Below are positions 54,800 through 63,872 of a stretch of DNA of 64,000 nt, piece by piece. The stretch spans positions 3,366,577-3,430,576 of the forward strand of contig NZ_KB731324.1 in assembly GCF_000353285.1 (NCBI RefSeq), written 5' to 3'. The stretch comes from Leptolyngbya boryana PCC 6306 (GTDB lineage: Bacteria; Cyanobacteriota; Cyanobacteriia; Leptolyngbyales; Leptolyngbyaceae). The notes under the pieces were generated by a model, which was not told where the DNA came from, ran no database searches, and saw only the letters and a program-made list of their open reading frames with translations. Made by a program: the position numbers and the translations under genes. How positions within the stretch are numbered: position 1 is the stretch's first letter; each line of letters opens with the position of its first letter.

Positions 54800-55083
54800 A
54801 TAGGATGACAAGTCAATCAAGAGAGTATTTTGGACATTCTTCTGAGGGTTCCAATTCAGATCCTCAGTAATTTAGCTGAGTGAATTGCTGATTTATGCAG
54901 CCGAAAAGGCAACATCAGGTTGAATGCAAGTTTTTGCAAATTTGTCTAGTGGAATAACACTGAAAATCCGCAGCACCCTTAATTTCTATCATGTATATCT
55001 ATTGAGAGCAATAGCTGTTGCTATGAATGTGCGATTACATAGGATCTTTTTACATTCAAGTCAGTTTCGTGAAGTTGAACACA
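54800..55083. other. Intergenic region without recognised gene
   Basis: About 280 AT-rich bases that presumably hold the promoter of the small CxxC gene and sugar transferase. A frame on the plus strand at 54924 has no recognisable content and runs through a perfect hairpin, so I do not call it. Confidence 0.4.
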
Positions 55084-55131
55084 CATACAACTGCGATCGA
55101 TACTCGAACTACTATCGATCGCAGTTGTATG
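55084..55131. repeat. Perfect 19-base-pair hairpin
   Basis: The arms 55084-55102 and 55113-55131 are exact reverse complements (CATACAACTGCGATCGATA and its complement) around a 10-base loop. The arms contain GCGATCG, close to the HIP1 octamer. It lies between two minus-strand transcription units, about 115 bases after the deacetylase stop. Confidence 0.75.
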
Positions 55132-55236
55132 ACAGCTAAAAAAAATGAGGAGCAGTAGGACAGATCAGCAGTGATCTACCCATCAGATTTATCGCTTGAA
55201 GACGACTAGGGAGATCAACATCTATCACCCCGAGGG

Positions 55237-55258
55237 ATCGCGCTGATTACAGCGCGAT
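55237..55258 (-). terminator. Small hairpin over the deacetylase stop codon
   Basis: ATCGCGCTG and CAGCGCGAT pair perfectly around ATTA, and the loop includes the stop codon of the deacetylase gene. No T run follows. Confidence 0.4.
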
Positions 55259-56227
55259 CGCGCTCGGATGCATCACCGGAATGTCCTCTGCTTTTGCCAT
55301 TTGCCGAGCATGTTGTGAGATTGTGAGCACTGTAAAATTATCAGTCAAGACCCGAATAATTTTGCTCATCATTGCCACTTTCTTGTAGCTCGGTAGATTC
55401 ATCGCTGGAAAGAAAGCGAGTTCCGGCAAATCATCACAGCCCATAAAATCCAGAGGGTGCAGCAAGATAGAAGGCTGGACTTGAAACAATTTGCAAAGCG
55501 CGATCGCGCATCGGAAATACAACATTGCCAGCATCGGAGAAAACACGCCCAGATACAGAATATAGCTAGCATGAATTGGAACCTTAAACACAGGCATTGT
55601 CGTGACTGGAAGCTCGACTAAACTGCCCGCATCCATTCTCAAGCGATACGGCTTGAGCGGGCGCAATCCATCTTGAAATTTCCCAAACAGTTGCTTGCGC
55701 TTTTCGAGTTCTTCTTTACTCAGCTTACTGGTCATAAAATAGTAAGCTCGCGCCAACGGTCCTAAGAAGGTTGGAAATGTTGAAGCATCGCAGAGATATC
55801 CTCGTCTCGCGAGCACTTGCAGCACAGTTCGAGACAAGCTAAAGCCAGGACCTCGAAAACAGATAGGACGCTGTCCGGTCGCCTGCTCGATGTGCCGTTC
55901 TGCGATCGCGAGTTCTGTATTAATCTGCTCTTCGGTGTACAGATGCAACCAAGGTTCATGCAGAAACGAATGGTTTCCAACTTCATGACCGTGATCGGCG
56001 ATCGCTTTTAATGCTGCTGTGTTTTTTTCTAGCGCAGCATCCTGTCCAACAATGAAGAACGTAATTTTCAGATCCCGCTGATCCAAAAACTCCAGTACTC
56101 GCGGGATCAGAAGATTTAAATAGGATGGAAAAGACTCCCAGCCCTCATCTCCGTGAGTTTTCATGTAAGACCATTGATTATCCAGATCAAGCGATAAGCT
56201 CGCGATCGGTTTTCTACGCTGTTTCAT
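55247..56227 (-). CDS. Polysaccharide deacetylase (CE4 family)
   Basis: About 326 residues. CE4 motifs are visible: SLSLDLDNQW (catalytic base and metal Asp), HEVGNHSFLHEPW (metal H-x3-H), CFRGPGFSLS (R-x-P) and SILLHPLDF late in the chain. It has no signal peptide, so it may act on lipid-linked sugars on the cytoplasmic side or be related to PuuE-like members. A GTG at 56236 gives three more residues. It is the last gene of the long minus-strand operon and starts just after the FAD oxidoreductase stop. Confidence 0.85.
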   Translation of the reverse strand: MKQRRKPIASLSLDLDNQWSYMKTHGDEGWESFPSYLNLLIPRVLEFLDQRDLKITFFIVGQDAALEKNTAALKAIADHGHEVGNHSFLHEPWLHLYTEEQINTELAIAERHIEQATGQRPICFRGPGFSLSRTVLQVLARRGYLCDASTFPTFLGPLARAYYFMTSKLSKEELEKRKQLFGKFQDGLRPLKPYRLRMDAGSLVELPVTTMPVFKVPIHASYILYLGVFSPMLAMLYFRCAIALCKLFQVQPSILLHPLDFMGCDDLPELAFFPAMNLPSYKKVAMMSKIIRVLTDNFTVLTISQHARQMAKAEDIPVMHPSAIAL

Positions 56228-56237
56228 AGGGTTCACA

Positions 56238-57551
56238 CTAATTCAAGTTCGCTGCAAGTTGACGCATTTTCGAGGTTGTGCGCCAGTAGATGTCCTCCAT
56301 GAGTAAATGGGCGAATTCTCCATTGCGCCCAATACTGTAGAGTCCTGAAATCCCTGTGGAGTGAGCGAGTCGCTGACGATGCTCCTCATACTGGCTCAAG
56401 AAGACTGGATAAGCGATCGGAGTTTTCAACACCCGACAGCCAAAATATCGCTGCCGCGCATCTGGAATGATTTCACGCAAATGTTCGATACAGCGCTCTC
56501 CCAATTCTTCGTCTGACATCTGCCAAATCTCATCGCCGATTTCACAGCCGATATCTGCGGTGATCAGTGTTTTTCCTTCAGGAGCGAGCCACGGCATGGA
56601 TAAAGGTGTCTCGGTTAAGCGAAAGAAGAGATAGTCGCGTTCTGGAGTCCAAACGACTGTATCAGAGAGCAAGCCACGACCATGCAAGCGCAAATTCACA
56701 AAAACCATCGGACGGTACTTGAAGCTCGATAGAGGCTTGACCGCATCCGAGCCTTGAACCAGTTTGGCTAAAATATGACAAGGTGCCGTACTAATCACAG
56801 CAGAAGCAGGCTGCTCTATCCCTTTGACTCGAACTCCGACTGCTTGCTCATTCTCAACGAGAATTGCTTCTACTGGAGACTCAAGCTGAATGCAATCTTG
56901 AAGATCTTCGGCTAGCTTTTGACACAATAAGCCGAGTCCACCTTTAGGATAGACGTGCCAAACATGCGGATTTTCAGGCATGTCATGGCTGTATCCATTG
57001 GTGACAGCGCGCTGAGTGAAGCGAGCCATCAGCTTATGGACGATGCTCTGAGCAATTCCGGCTTGCAGCTTATCGCCAACAGACGTTGCTAAATCTTCAG
57101 CCGCAGCGCCTGACCAAGCTTCAGTTAATGGAATCGCGACTTCATTGGCTAAAGTTTGACCATACTCAGCACGATACCATTCGGCTGCATTTTTCGGCTG
57201 ATGCCGCTTCAATTTGCTGGCGATCCCGCTGGCAACATAGCGAGGATTTTGCAGTAAACCAAACGGATATGTGTAGTTACGACCTTTGAGGTAGACAGTT
57301 TCGCCATAGTAGCGCACGTTTCGGCACAGCGCACCTACGCCGATCGCGGCAGCGAGTCGATTGGTGACAAAATGTGCGCCAAAGTCATAAGTAAAACCAT
57401 CGGGATCGTGAAAACTGCCTGCTAGTCCAGCAATCTGCTTGCCTGCCTCATAGAGTTTCACAGGGATGTTATGTTGTCGAAGTGACCAAGCGGCAGTCAA
57501 ACCAGCTAGCCCACCGCCGACGATCACGACAGGTTTAATTTCAGTGTTCAT
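56238..57551 (-). CDS. FAD-dependent oxidoreductase (amine-oxidase/UDP-galactopyranose-mutase-like)
   Basis: A 437-residue flavoprotein. The FAD dinucleotide motif is VVIVGGGLAGLTAAWSLRQH, followed by the acidic strand end LYEAGKQIAGLAG. The C-terminal flavin part has GISGLYSIGRNGEFAHLLMED. Such proteins are often labelled protoporphyrinogen-oxidase-like, but in a sugar operon a mutase or sugar oxidoreductase role is more likely. It differs from the second FAD protein at 60648. The gene is 10 bases upstream of the deacetylase gene. Confidence 0.8.
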   Translation of the reverse strand: MNTEIKPVVIVGGGLAGLTAAWSLRQHNIPVKLYEAGKQIAGLAGSFHDPDGFTYDFGAHFVTNRLAAAIGVGALCRNVRYYGETVYLKGRNYTYPFGLLQNPRYVASGIASKLKRHQPKNAAEWYRAEYGQTLANEVAIPLTEAWSGAAAEDLATSVGDKLQAGIAQSIVHKLMARFTQRAVTNGYSHDMPENPHVWHVYPKGGLGLLCQKLAEDLQDCIQLESPVEAILVENEQAVGVRVKGIEQPASAVISTAPCHILAKLVQGSDAVKPLSSFKYRPMVFVNLRLHGRGLLSDTVVWTPERDYLFFRLTETPLSMPWLAPEGKTLITADIGCEIGDEIWQMSDEELGERCIEHLREIIPDARQRYFGCRVLKTPIAYPVFLSQYEEHRQRLAHSTGISGLYSIGRNGEFAHLLMEDIYWRTTSKMRQLAANLN

Positions 57552-57580
57552 AAGGTTCAGGGAGGAATTAAATCAGCTTA

Positions 57581-58576
57581 TCAAGGCTTTCTCAACACGG
57601 CTCTCAGCAAAGCTCCATGACCCATCCGTTGATGAATCATGTCAAAAATCGTAAACACACCGAGCGAGAGGGTAGATTGCAAGCTGAATTGATTGATGAG
57701 CCATTTGGGTGCGTTCCAATCGACGAGCGCATTCCGAATCGAATAGACCCAATTGACTGGCGACACGATCGTGGTCATCTGAGCGACTTCGAGATCAACT
57801 TTCTGCGCCAGCATTCTTAAATTGGTTGAATTAAACAAATTCCAGTGTCGCGGAAAATGATAGCCGCCCCAGTGGCGGGCTTTTGAGAGTTTGAAATCCA
57901 ATGTATCGGTGTTGTCGGTCACAATGACAATTCGACCGCCCGGCTTGAGGAGCGATCGCACAGCAGCGAGCACTTCAGCGGGATGATCGACATGCTCGAT
58001 CGTGGCGATCATGAAAGCTAAATCATAGCTATTTTTGGGCAAGTCTAAGTCCTGAACCATGCCTGAATGAATCTCCAGTCCTTCATTCATTCCTGCTTTG
58101 ACTGCGAGATCGCTCGGTTCAATTCCTTCGAGTCTCCAGGTGGGCTGTCCAAAATCACGCAGTAAGCGTAGATGAAAGCCATCCCCACAGCCGACATCAA
58201 TGATTCGAGCATCTTTGCCTAGTCCTTTGCAAGCTGACAGCAATCGCTTTGCTTCTAATCGCTGCCGCACCCGGTAGACAAAGCCAAATCGCTCAGCCGA
58301 GAATTCATACGCATGATAGTCACGCGGATAAATGCGATCGAGTTCGCTGATATCAGGGCGCGGATTGAGATAGACCAATCCACAGCCACGACACTGCACA
58401 GCTAGAAACGTATCGGGGCTAGTACGATACTCGAAATCTTCTCCAACTGCTACAGCACTTGCATCATCGACATCGCAAATACAGCACTTCACCCGTGTCA
58501 TCGCGAGGGGAGCAGTTCCATCAGCACGGCAGGGCGCGCCATAAGGTTGAGGAAAGGTATCAGATAAATCTTTCAT
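57581..58576 (-). CDS. Class I SAM-dependent methyltransferase with N-terminal zinc ribbon
   Basis: A 331-residue protein. An N-terminal ribbon has VKCCICDVDD and VQCRGCGLVYLNPRP (paired cysteines). The SAM fold starts at IIDVGCGDGFHLRLL, with IEHVDHPAEVL and LKPGGRIVIVTD. Methyltransferases with this ribbon act on nucleotide sugars or surface glycans. The context fits modification of a sugar or of the polymer end. A later ATG (58501, MTRVKCCICD) is a possible start. It precedes the FAD oxidoreductase gene by 29 bases. Confidence 0.82.
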   Translation of the reverse strand: MKDLSDTFPQPYGAPCRADGTAPLAMTRVKCCICDVDDASAVAVGEDFEYRTSPDTFLAVQCRGCGLVYLNPRPDISELDRIYPRDYHAYEFSAERFGFVYRVRQRLEAKRLLSACKGLGKDARIIDVGCGDGFHLRLLRDFGQPTWRLEGIEPSDLAVKAGMNEGLEIHSGMVQDLDLPKNSYDLAFMIATIEHVDHPAEVLAAVRSLLKPGGRIVIVTDNTDTLDFKLSKARHWGGYHFPRHWNLFNSTNLRMLAQKVDLEVAQMTTIVSPVNWVYSIRNALVDWNAPKWLINQFSLQSTLSLGVFTIFDMIHQRMGHGALLRAVLRKP

Positions 58577-58707
58577 GATCTATAAGAGAGCTATTGAACT
58601 GAAGAAAGGAGCGCTTGCGGGGCTTCTCAATGATCGATCGTGGCTATCATCTTGCACGCAATTTCATGAGAATTGACGACCTGTAAGCTTGAGGTGAAAC
58701 GACCGAC

Positions 58708-60627
58708 TTAGGAAGCCGAAGATTTGAAATGCAGACCTGAGCGTTTTGCAATGAGCAATTTCTGAATTCGTCGATTAAACAAAGCGAACCAAGCCATTAA
58801 TAGACCTCCAGCGCCAAAGCTCAGAACAATGCCAATCCGTTCTTGAGGCAGGGTTTCTAGCTGCACCGCGATCGTATGTTGACCCGGTGGAACTTTAATT
58901 TGTAGCAGTCCCTCTGGAGAGGGCTGTATTGGGAGAGAAAGAGAGTTGGTTTTAGCGATCCAAGCTGGATAGTAGAACTGTCTCAGCGTCAACCATTGTT
59001 CAGTTTCTAAACTGGTTTGTAAAGTTAGAAACCTGGGTTTCCAGATCGAAGCATTGACTCGATCTTGTGCTTCGATCGTCACCGCAGAGCCAAATTTCTC
59101 ATCAATCAGTTTTCGCAGATTATCTGTTGTATAAAGCGATGCAGGAACCCATTTTGGGCGATGTAAGACTGCATCTCGCTGAATCTCAAGCTCTGATTTT
59201 AGATTGAGAATAGGATAGAGCGATCGTTTCATGACTACGCTGCTAGAAAAGAGCAATACGATCGTTAACAACAGACTGATTGTGGCGAGTTTAGAACTGA
59301 CAAGGTGCGTCCAGTATAGAACAAATGTTGTTGCGATCGTACACAAAGTCACAATCACAATGAGCAGTACTTTGTTTGCTGCAGTCCAAGTGAAGAACAT
59401 TTCTCGTACAGGCAGCAAACTTAGAAATGCTAATCCTGCGCCAATTCCAAGAAGGAGCACCGCACTTAAAATTGTTTTGAGGTTCAGTCGAGCAGGCTGA
59501 ACAGAGGTCGCTGCCAATCCAACTAAAGCCGTTGTCGCAAGCGTCAAAATTGTATTAAATCGCCAAGGGGCTTCGATGATCTGTAGCGGTGGGATTAATT
59601 GCCAGACCCAGTTACTTTGAGGGAGGCACATCCAGCATGAAACCAGCGCGATCGCGATCCAAAACAAGCTAGAATGCCGTGTCGAATTCAGCCGATTTGC
59701 GATGAAGAATGTCGTCGCTGCCAGCACAAGCATCAGAACACTTGAGATTCCTAGAAATGAAATCACGCCCTGGAAATTCTGCCGAATGCTCTCTGCAAAT
59801 AAGAAGTTTGTTGTGTAGTCGTAAAACTCGTACTGAGTCGGATCAGCCTTAAGGATAATGAAATCTTTGGTTGTCATCGCTGGAAACCAGTAGATTGCAG
59901 CTAATCCGACTGCCAAGATAAAGGCGATGCTGAAAGCGATCGCAATTTTGACTCGCTGCTTTCCGTACCAAAGCAGATAAAGAAATGGGACAGGTGAGAA
60001 AATCAGAAAAGTGGGCAAATGCGTCATGATCAAGAGCGCTTGCGCGATCGTGAATCCAATCGCTGCTTTTTTCTGACCCTGAGCCAATTTATGCGTGAAA
60101 TATAGAATCAACGGTAGCCAGACAAAGCTCCAAAATTCTGCATAAGCAAATCGAACATACAGATCGACTGCTAAATGATAAGGTGCAATCACATAAAAAA
60201 TTGCTGCAATGAACGCTGCTCTAGCTGGAACCAAACACTGCAACCACAGATAAGCCGTGATCCCCGATGCAGCGAGTCCCAGTAATGCGCCAAAGCTCAA
60301 CTGATGCCACCCTAGCGGATCAGCCATCCAGACCAATGGACGCAGTAAGCTCGTGAAATAGTAGGGCACTGGGCTATAAAAGAAAAAAGTTGGACTGCCT
60401 AATCCTCCATTCAAATTGAGCAACCAACGGGGATATAGTTCTCCAGACCAGAATTGATCCGAAAACTGTTTTGCCCAACGCAGATGAAATGCAGGTAAGT
60501 CATGGGCATCGTACACGCCGTAAAACAGCATCGGCAGCATGACTAAAAGCGCGATCGCGACGATCGCCAAGCGATGGATTTGAGTCATCGATTGAGATTG
60601 CTTTGCAAGCACAGGCGTTGTTTTCAT
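58708..60627 (-). CDS. GT-C-like polytopic membrane protein (PTPS-related membrane domain)
   Basis: A 639-residue membrane protein with about 12 hydrophobic helices and a C-terminal beta-rich domain. The first periplasmic loop has HDLPAFHLRWAKQFSDQ and LYPRWLLNLNGGLGSPTFFF, then YSPVPYY, a pattern known from the 6-pyruvoyl-tetrahydropterin-synthase-related membrane family, which belongs to the GT-C glycosyltransferase fold. The Asp near residue 41-44 is a candidate catalytic base. It may transfer a sugar from a polyprenyl carrier on the outer face. It lies 20 bases after the FAD protein gene. Confidence 0.75.
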   Translation of the reverse strand: MKTTPVLAKQSQSMTQIHRLAIVAIALLVMLPMLFYGVYDAHDLPAFHLRWAKQFSDQFWSGELYPRWLLNLNGGLGSPTFFFYSPVPYYFTSLLRPLVWMADPLGWHQLSFGALLGLAASGITAYLWLQCLVPARAAFIAAIFYVIAPYHLAVDLYVRFAYAEFWSFVWLPLILYFTHKLAQGQKKAAIGFTIAQALLIMTHLPTFLIFSPVPFLYLLWYGKQRVKIAIAFSIAFILAVGLAAIYWFPAMTTKDFIILKADPTQYEFYDYTTNFLFAESIRQNFQGVISFLGISSVLMLVLAATTFFIANRLNSTRHSSLFWIAIALVSCWMCLPQSNWVWQLIPPLQIIEAPWRFNTILTLATTALVGLAATSVQPARLNLKTILSAVLLLGIGAGLAFLSLLPVREMFFTWTAANKVLLIVIVTLCTIATTFVLYWTHLVSSKLATISLLLTIVLLFSSSVVMKRSLYPILNLKSELEIQRDAVLHRPKWVPASLYTTDNLRKLIDEKFGSAVTIEAQDRVNASIWKPRFLTLQTSLETEQWLTLRQFYYPAWIAKTNSLSLPIQPSPEGLLQIKVPPGQHTIAVQLETLPQERIGIVLSFGAGGLLMAWFALFNRRIQKLLIAKRSGLHFKSSAS

Positions 60628-60647
60628 TGCAACTTTCGGTGTGAGGA

Positions 60648-61994
60648 TTAGGCTCGAACAGCATCGATTGCGAACTGTCGAGAGCGGGTGAGCAATTCCA
60701 CGGCAGATTTTTCAGCTAGCAGCACTGTCTCATTCACATTCAAGGTTCCATTCGGAATATGAGCAGAGTTAATGATGTGTACGCCTGGAACAGAAGTATG
60801 CATCGGCGGTAACTTTTCCGAATAGTTCAAGGTTGAAATCGCAAAGACCTGCCGCACACGCGAGACTCGGAAAGCTACCACATCATTGCGATCGAACTTT
60901 GGATACATCAAGACCAGCGTTTGAATAAACTCTTCTTGAATCTCTTCATCGGTTAATCCAAAGGCGGGATCATTGCTAGAGACATACTTCGGTAAGTAAA
61001 CGAGCGATCGCTGATCAAATTCTGAGCGATCAACGAGAGCGGACATTTCAATGACACCTGTAAACGGAACCCAGGTATCTGTAATATTCGTGACGTAGTA
61101 AGATGCTAAGGGCTTTTTCAGCAACAGGGACGCACAGATAATGCCTTGATACTCAACGTTTCTGAGTAAGTCGTATTCCATCGCAGAAAGCCCTTTGCAG
61201 ACTTGAGCCGAGATCGGAGATGCCATCGTCAGCACCACTTCATCGAAGTGTTCTGTCTGTCCGTTGGTAAATTCAAGTTGGACTTGTCCTTGCTTGCGAA
61301 TCACGTGGCTCACTCGATGTCCAACTTTCAGCTCAACATTGTGTTCTGAAAGCACTTCAACGAATCGAGAGAGCAATCGTGCATATCCGCCTGGCAAGTA
61401 GCCGAACATTTCTTTTTTCAAGCCTGTTCGTCGCGCGGCATACATGCGAGCAATGATCGCCCAAATGAATGAAGCAGAAGCAATGTGATAATTTTCACCG
61501 AGCTTCGATCGCAGAAGCGGCAACCAAATTTTTTCAAATGTGCGATCGCCCGATAGTTTTCTCAACCAAGTTGCGACGGGAATCTTTTCTAGTTTTTTCC
61601 AGTTTTTGACCTTTGAGGCATACCAGATCGTGAAGCCTAATCGCAACTTATCGATGAATCGTAATGCTGGAAAGCTCAAAAATTCCAGCGTATTCGACAT
61701 CGAATAGAGCTTGCCATCGGTGAAGAATCCTGTTTTGGTTTCGACCCATTGCATGTCTTGTTCTAAGCCTAGCTCTGTCAGTAGCGATCGAACATGAGTA
61801 TCCGAGAGCAATGTGACATGATAGTGCCGATCCCAAAGGATGTTGCCTAATCGCCAAGCACTTGCCAGCCCACCAAATTGATGAGCGCTTTCGTATAAAG
61901 TAACTTGCTTACCTTGCTGAGCGAGACGGAGTGCGAGGGTCATGCCGAGGATGCCACCGCCTACGATCGCCCATCGTTGTGATGAAACTGACAT
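60648..61994 (-). CDS. FAD-dependent oxidoreductase, polysaccharide operon type
   Basis: A 448-residue flavoprotein. The FAD motif is WAIVGGGILGMTLALRLAQQ with LYESAHQFGGLAS. Middle part: HYHVTLLSDTHVRSLLTELG; end: GVHIINSAHIPNGTLNVNETV. It belongs to the NAD(P)/FAD-dependent group close to UDP-galactopyranose mutase and amine oxidases, and it occurs with glycan operons. It is distinct from the protein at 56238, sharing mainly the FAD fold. It starts about 50 bases after the acetyltransferase stop. Confidence 0.8.
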   Translation of the reverse strand: MSVSSQRWAIVGGGILGMTLALRLAQQGKQVTLYESAHQFGGLASAWRLGNILWDRHYHVTLLSDTHVRSLLTELGLEQDMQWVETKTGFFTDGKLYSMSNTLEFLSFPALRFIDKLRLGFTIWYASKVKNWKKLEKIPVATWLRKLSGDRTFEKIWLPLLRSKLGENYHIASASFIWAIIARMYAARRTGLKKEMFGYLPGGYARLLSRFVEVLSEHNVELKVGHRVSHVIRKQGQVQLEFTNGQTEHFDEVVLTMASPISAQVCKGLSAMEYDLLRNVEYQGIICASLLLKKPLASYYVTNITDTWVPFTGVIEMSALVDRSEFDQRSLVYLPKYVSSNDPAFGLTDEEIQEEFIQTLVLMYPKFDRNDVVAFRVSRVRQVFAISTLNYSEKLPPMHTSVPGVHIINSAHIPNGTLNVNETVLLAEKSAVELLTRSRQFAIDAVRA

Positions 61995-62020
61995 GAGTAT
62001 CTTGGGTAGGTGAATGAATG

Positions 62021-62042
62021 TGGGGAGTGGGGAGTGGGGAGA
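62021..62042. repeat. Three tandem GGGGAGT heptamers
   Basis: The heptamer GGGGAGT is repeated three times (the last as GGGGAGA) in the short gap between the acetyltransferase and FAD protein genes. It resembles short tandemly repeated heptamers known from cyanobacteria. Confidence 0.7.
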
Positions 62043-62043
62043 A

Positions 62044-62691
62044 CTAAAGTGTCAATTCTTCAACGACCCCTTCGCGAATTGCATACTGAAGTCCACAGGT
62101 CGGACAATCAATATCTGCGTGAAACGTCTTAAGATCGGCTGGGAAGCGCGTCAATAGCTGACCGCATCGGCACACAGCGCCTACTGAGCGAGCAGGATGT
62201 CCGATCGCTAAATGGAAATCTGGAACGGATTTTGTGACTAGCGATCCCATACCAACCATTGCGAACCGCCCGATCGACAAATCATTGCCGATCGTGCAAT
62301 TTGCTCCGATCGTGGCTCCTGCTTTCACAAGGGTCGGTAAAGTATGCTCATCTGGATCAGAGGGACGCAGGTGTTTGAGATCAGAGGTCGTCGCTCTGGG
62401 AAAACGGTCATTGGTGAACACCGTTCCTGCACTAATCATCACTCCATCTTCGATCGTGACTGCATTGCAGATATACACAAAGGCATTGATCTTGACGCGA
62501 TCGCCAATCTTCACACCATAAGCAATATAGGTTTTTTCACCAATGATGCATTCTTCGCCAATCTCAGTGTCAAAGCGAATATGAACATTGTCCCAGACTG
62601 AACTCCGCGCTCCAATCGAAACATTCGCTTCCACGATTGCCGTTGGATGAATACGCACAGAAGGGCTACTAGAATTGATTTGCAGATTCAT
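62044..62691 (-). CDS. Left-handed beta-helix N-acetyltransferase (WbpD/WlbB-like)
   Basis: A 215-residue hexapeptide-repeat acyltransferase. Repeats run from IHPTAIVEANVSIGARSSVW to IGANCTIGNDLSIGRFAMVG, with a loop holding TNDRFPRATT as in WbpD-type enzymes, which acetylate UDP-linked 3-amino sugars. The C-terminus (about 175-215) adds a zinc ribbon (CRCGQ and CPTCGLQ), an extension not found in all relatives. With the Gfo/Idh/MocA protein upstream it suggests synthesis of a di-N-acetylated or 3-amino sugar; the required aminotransferase is not in the window. Confidence 0.85.
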   Translation of the reverse strand: MNLQINSSSPSVRIHPTAIVEANVSIGARSSVWDNVHIRFDTEIGEECIIGEKTYIAYGVKIGDRVKINAFVYICNAVTIEDGVMISAGTVFTNDRFPRATTSDLKHLRPSDPDEHTLPTLVKAGATIGANCTIGNDLSIGRFAMVGMGSLVTKSVPDFHLAIGHPARSVGAVCRCGQLLTRFPADLKTFHADIDCPTCGLQYAIREGVVEELTL

Positions 62692-62816
62692 AGACTCGTT
62701 CTAGATTTTTAAACTAAATCCACGCACAGTAGGCTCGATAGTCTCGGTTAAACTTTGTTCAACCCGCAGGTTTGAAATTCACTCTCTTTGCGGGTTGAAC
62801 AGCCAAACCCCAACCC

Positions 62817-63872
62817 TTACGATGCGCTAGCAAACGCTTTATCGCCATTGGTCGGCGCAGTCGCGAAGCCTAGCACCTTCAGCGAGTCGTAAGATACACC
62901 TGTCCACTGAGTTTGATTCATCGACTTGTAAGCCGCTTCGATCACTTCTACAGACGCAATACTGTCTTGCGGAGTGATCAACAAAGCTTCTTGTCCCAAA
63001 ATCGCTTTCGAGAAGTTCTCGATTTGGCTCGTAAATGCTTGAACCTTGTCGTATCCGTTGCCAAACTTGATCCACTCAGGACTAGAAGATTGACGATACT
63101 TCGACTCTTTCCAACCGATCGAAATCGTTCCTTGAGAACCGTAGATCCGAATGTAGCTATCCAACTCTTTGTTGATACTCCAGGACAGATCCACGTTACC
63201 TACAACGCCGCTCGCACTCTTCGCAAAGATTCTCACGGTATCTTCTACATCCAAGCTCTGAATGCGTTTTCCTTCAATCACCTGGACTTCAGCTAGAGCG
63301 CCCAAGAAGTAGCGCATAATATCGATCGAGTGGGTTCCGTTATCAATTAACACGCCCCCGCCACTAATCGCAGGCTTCGAGTTCCAACGCGAGGACATAT
63401 CCACCCGCGAAGTAAACGCATTCTCAAACAAAACAATCTCGCCTAAAACGCCCGACATGACTAAGCTCTTTGCCCGAATTACATCTTCGACATAGCGGAA
63501 CTTCGATGCCATCGTCAAAATTACGCCGTTGCGCGCCGCAGTATCGACCATCTCGATCGCACTGTTCACATCGACACTCAGCGGCTTCTCACACAGCACA
63601 TGAATCTTGCGATCTAAGAAGTAGACGGAAATGTCCCGGTGCGTCACAGGGGGTGTACAGATAATCACTGCATCAAGTTCCAAGCTTTCTGCCATCGTCT
63701 GATAGCTATCAAAGCTCTGGCAGTTCAATCGTTCTGCAAGCGCCTGTGCTGCCTCGGGTCGAACATCAACAACGGCGACTAATTGCGCGATCGTAGATTT
63801 TTCAAACGCCTGTGCATAAGCCTGTGCAATTCCACCTGCTCCAATCAATCCAAACTTCAGCTTCTCAGTCAT
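62817..63872 (-). CDS. Gfo/Idh/MocA family sugar dehydrogenase (WlbA/WbpB-like)
   Basis: A 351-residue NAD(P)-dependent oxidoreductase. The Rossmann motif is FGLIGAGGIAQAYAQAF and the catalytic Lys is in VLCEKPLSVDV. The C-terminal part has GGGVLIDNGTHSIDIMRYFL with the substrate-binding Asp and His. In WlbA/WbpB it oxidises C3 of a UDP-N-acetyl-hexosaminuronate before transamination. It is the first visible gene of the minus-strand operon. Its own operon could extend to the right beyond the window. Confidence 0.85.
   Translation of the reverse strand: MTEKLKFGLIGAGGIAQAYAQAFEKSTIAQLVAVVDVRPEAAQALAERLNCQSFDSYQTMAESLELDAVIICTPPVTHRDISVYFLDRKIHVLCEKPLSVDVNSAIEMVDTAARNGVILTMASKFRYVEDVIRAKSLVMSGVLGEIVLFENAFTSRVDMSSRWNSKPAISGGGVLIDNGTHSIDIMRYFLGALAEVQVIEGKRIQSLDVEDTVRIFAKSASGVVGNVDLSWSINKELDSYIRIYGSQGTISIGWKESKYRQSSSPEWIKFGNGYDKVQAFTSQIENFSKAILGQEALLITPQDSIASVEVIEAAYKSMNQTQWTGVSYDSLKVLGFATAPTNGDKAFASAS

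Noticed and set aside
54924-55139. 71-codon plus-strand frame
   Set aside because: It runs through the perfect 19-base-pair hairpin and lacks any motif or ribosome binding site.
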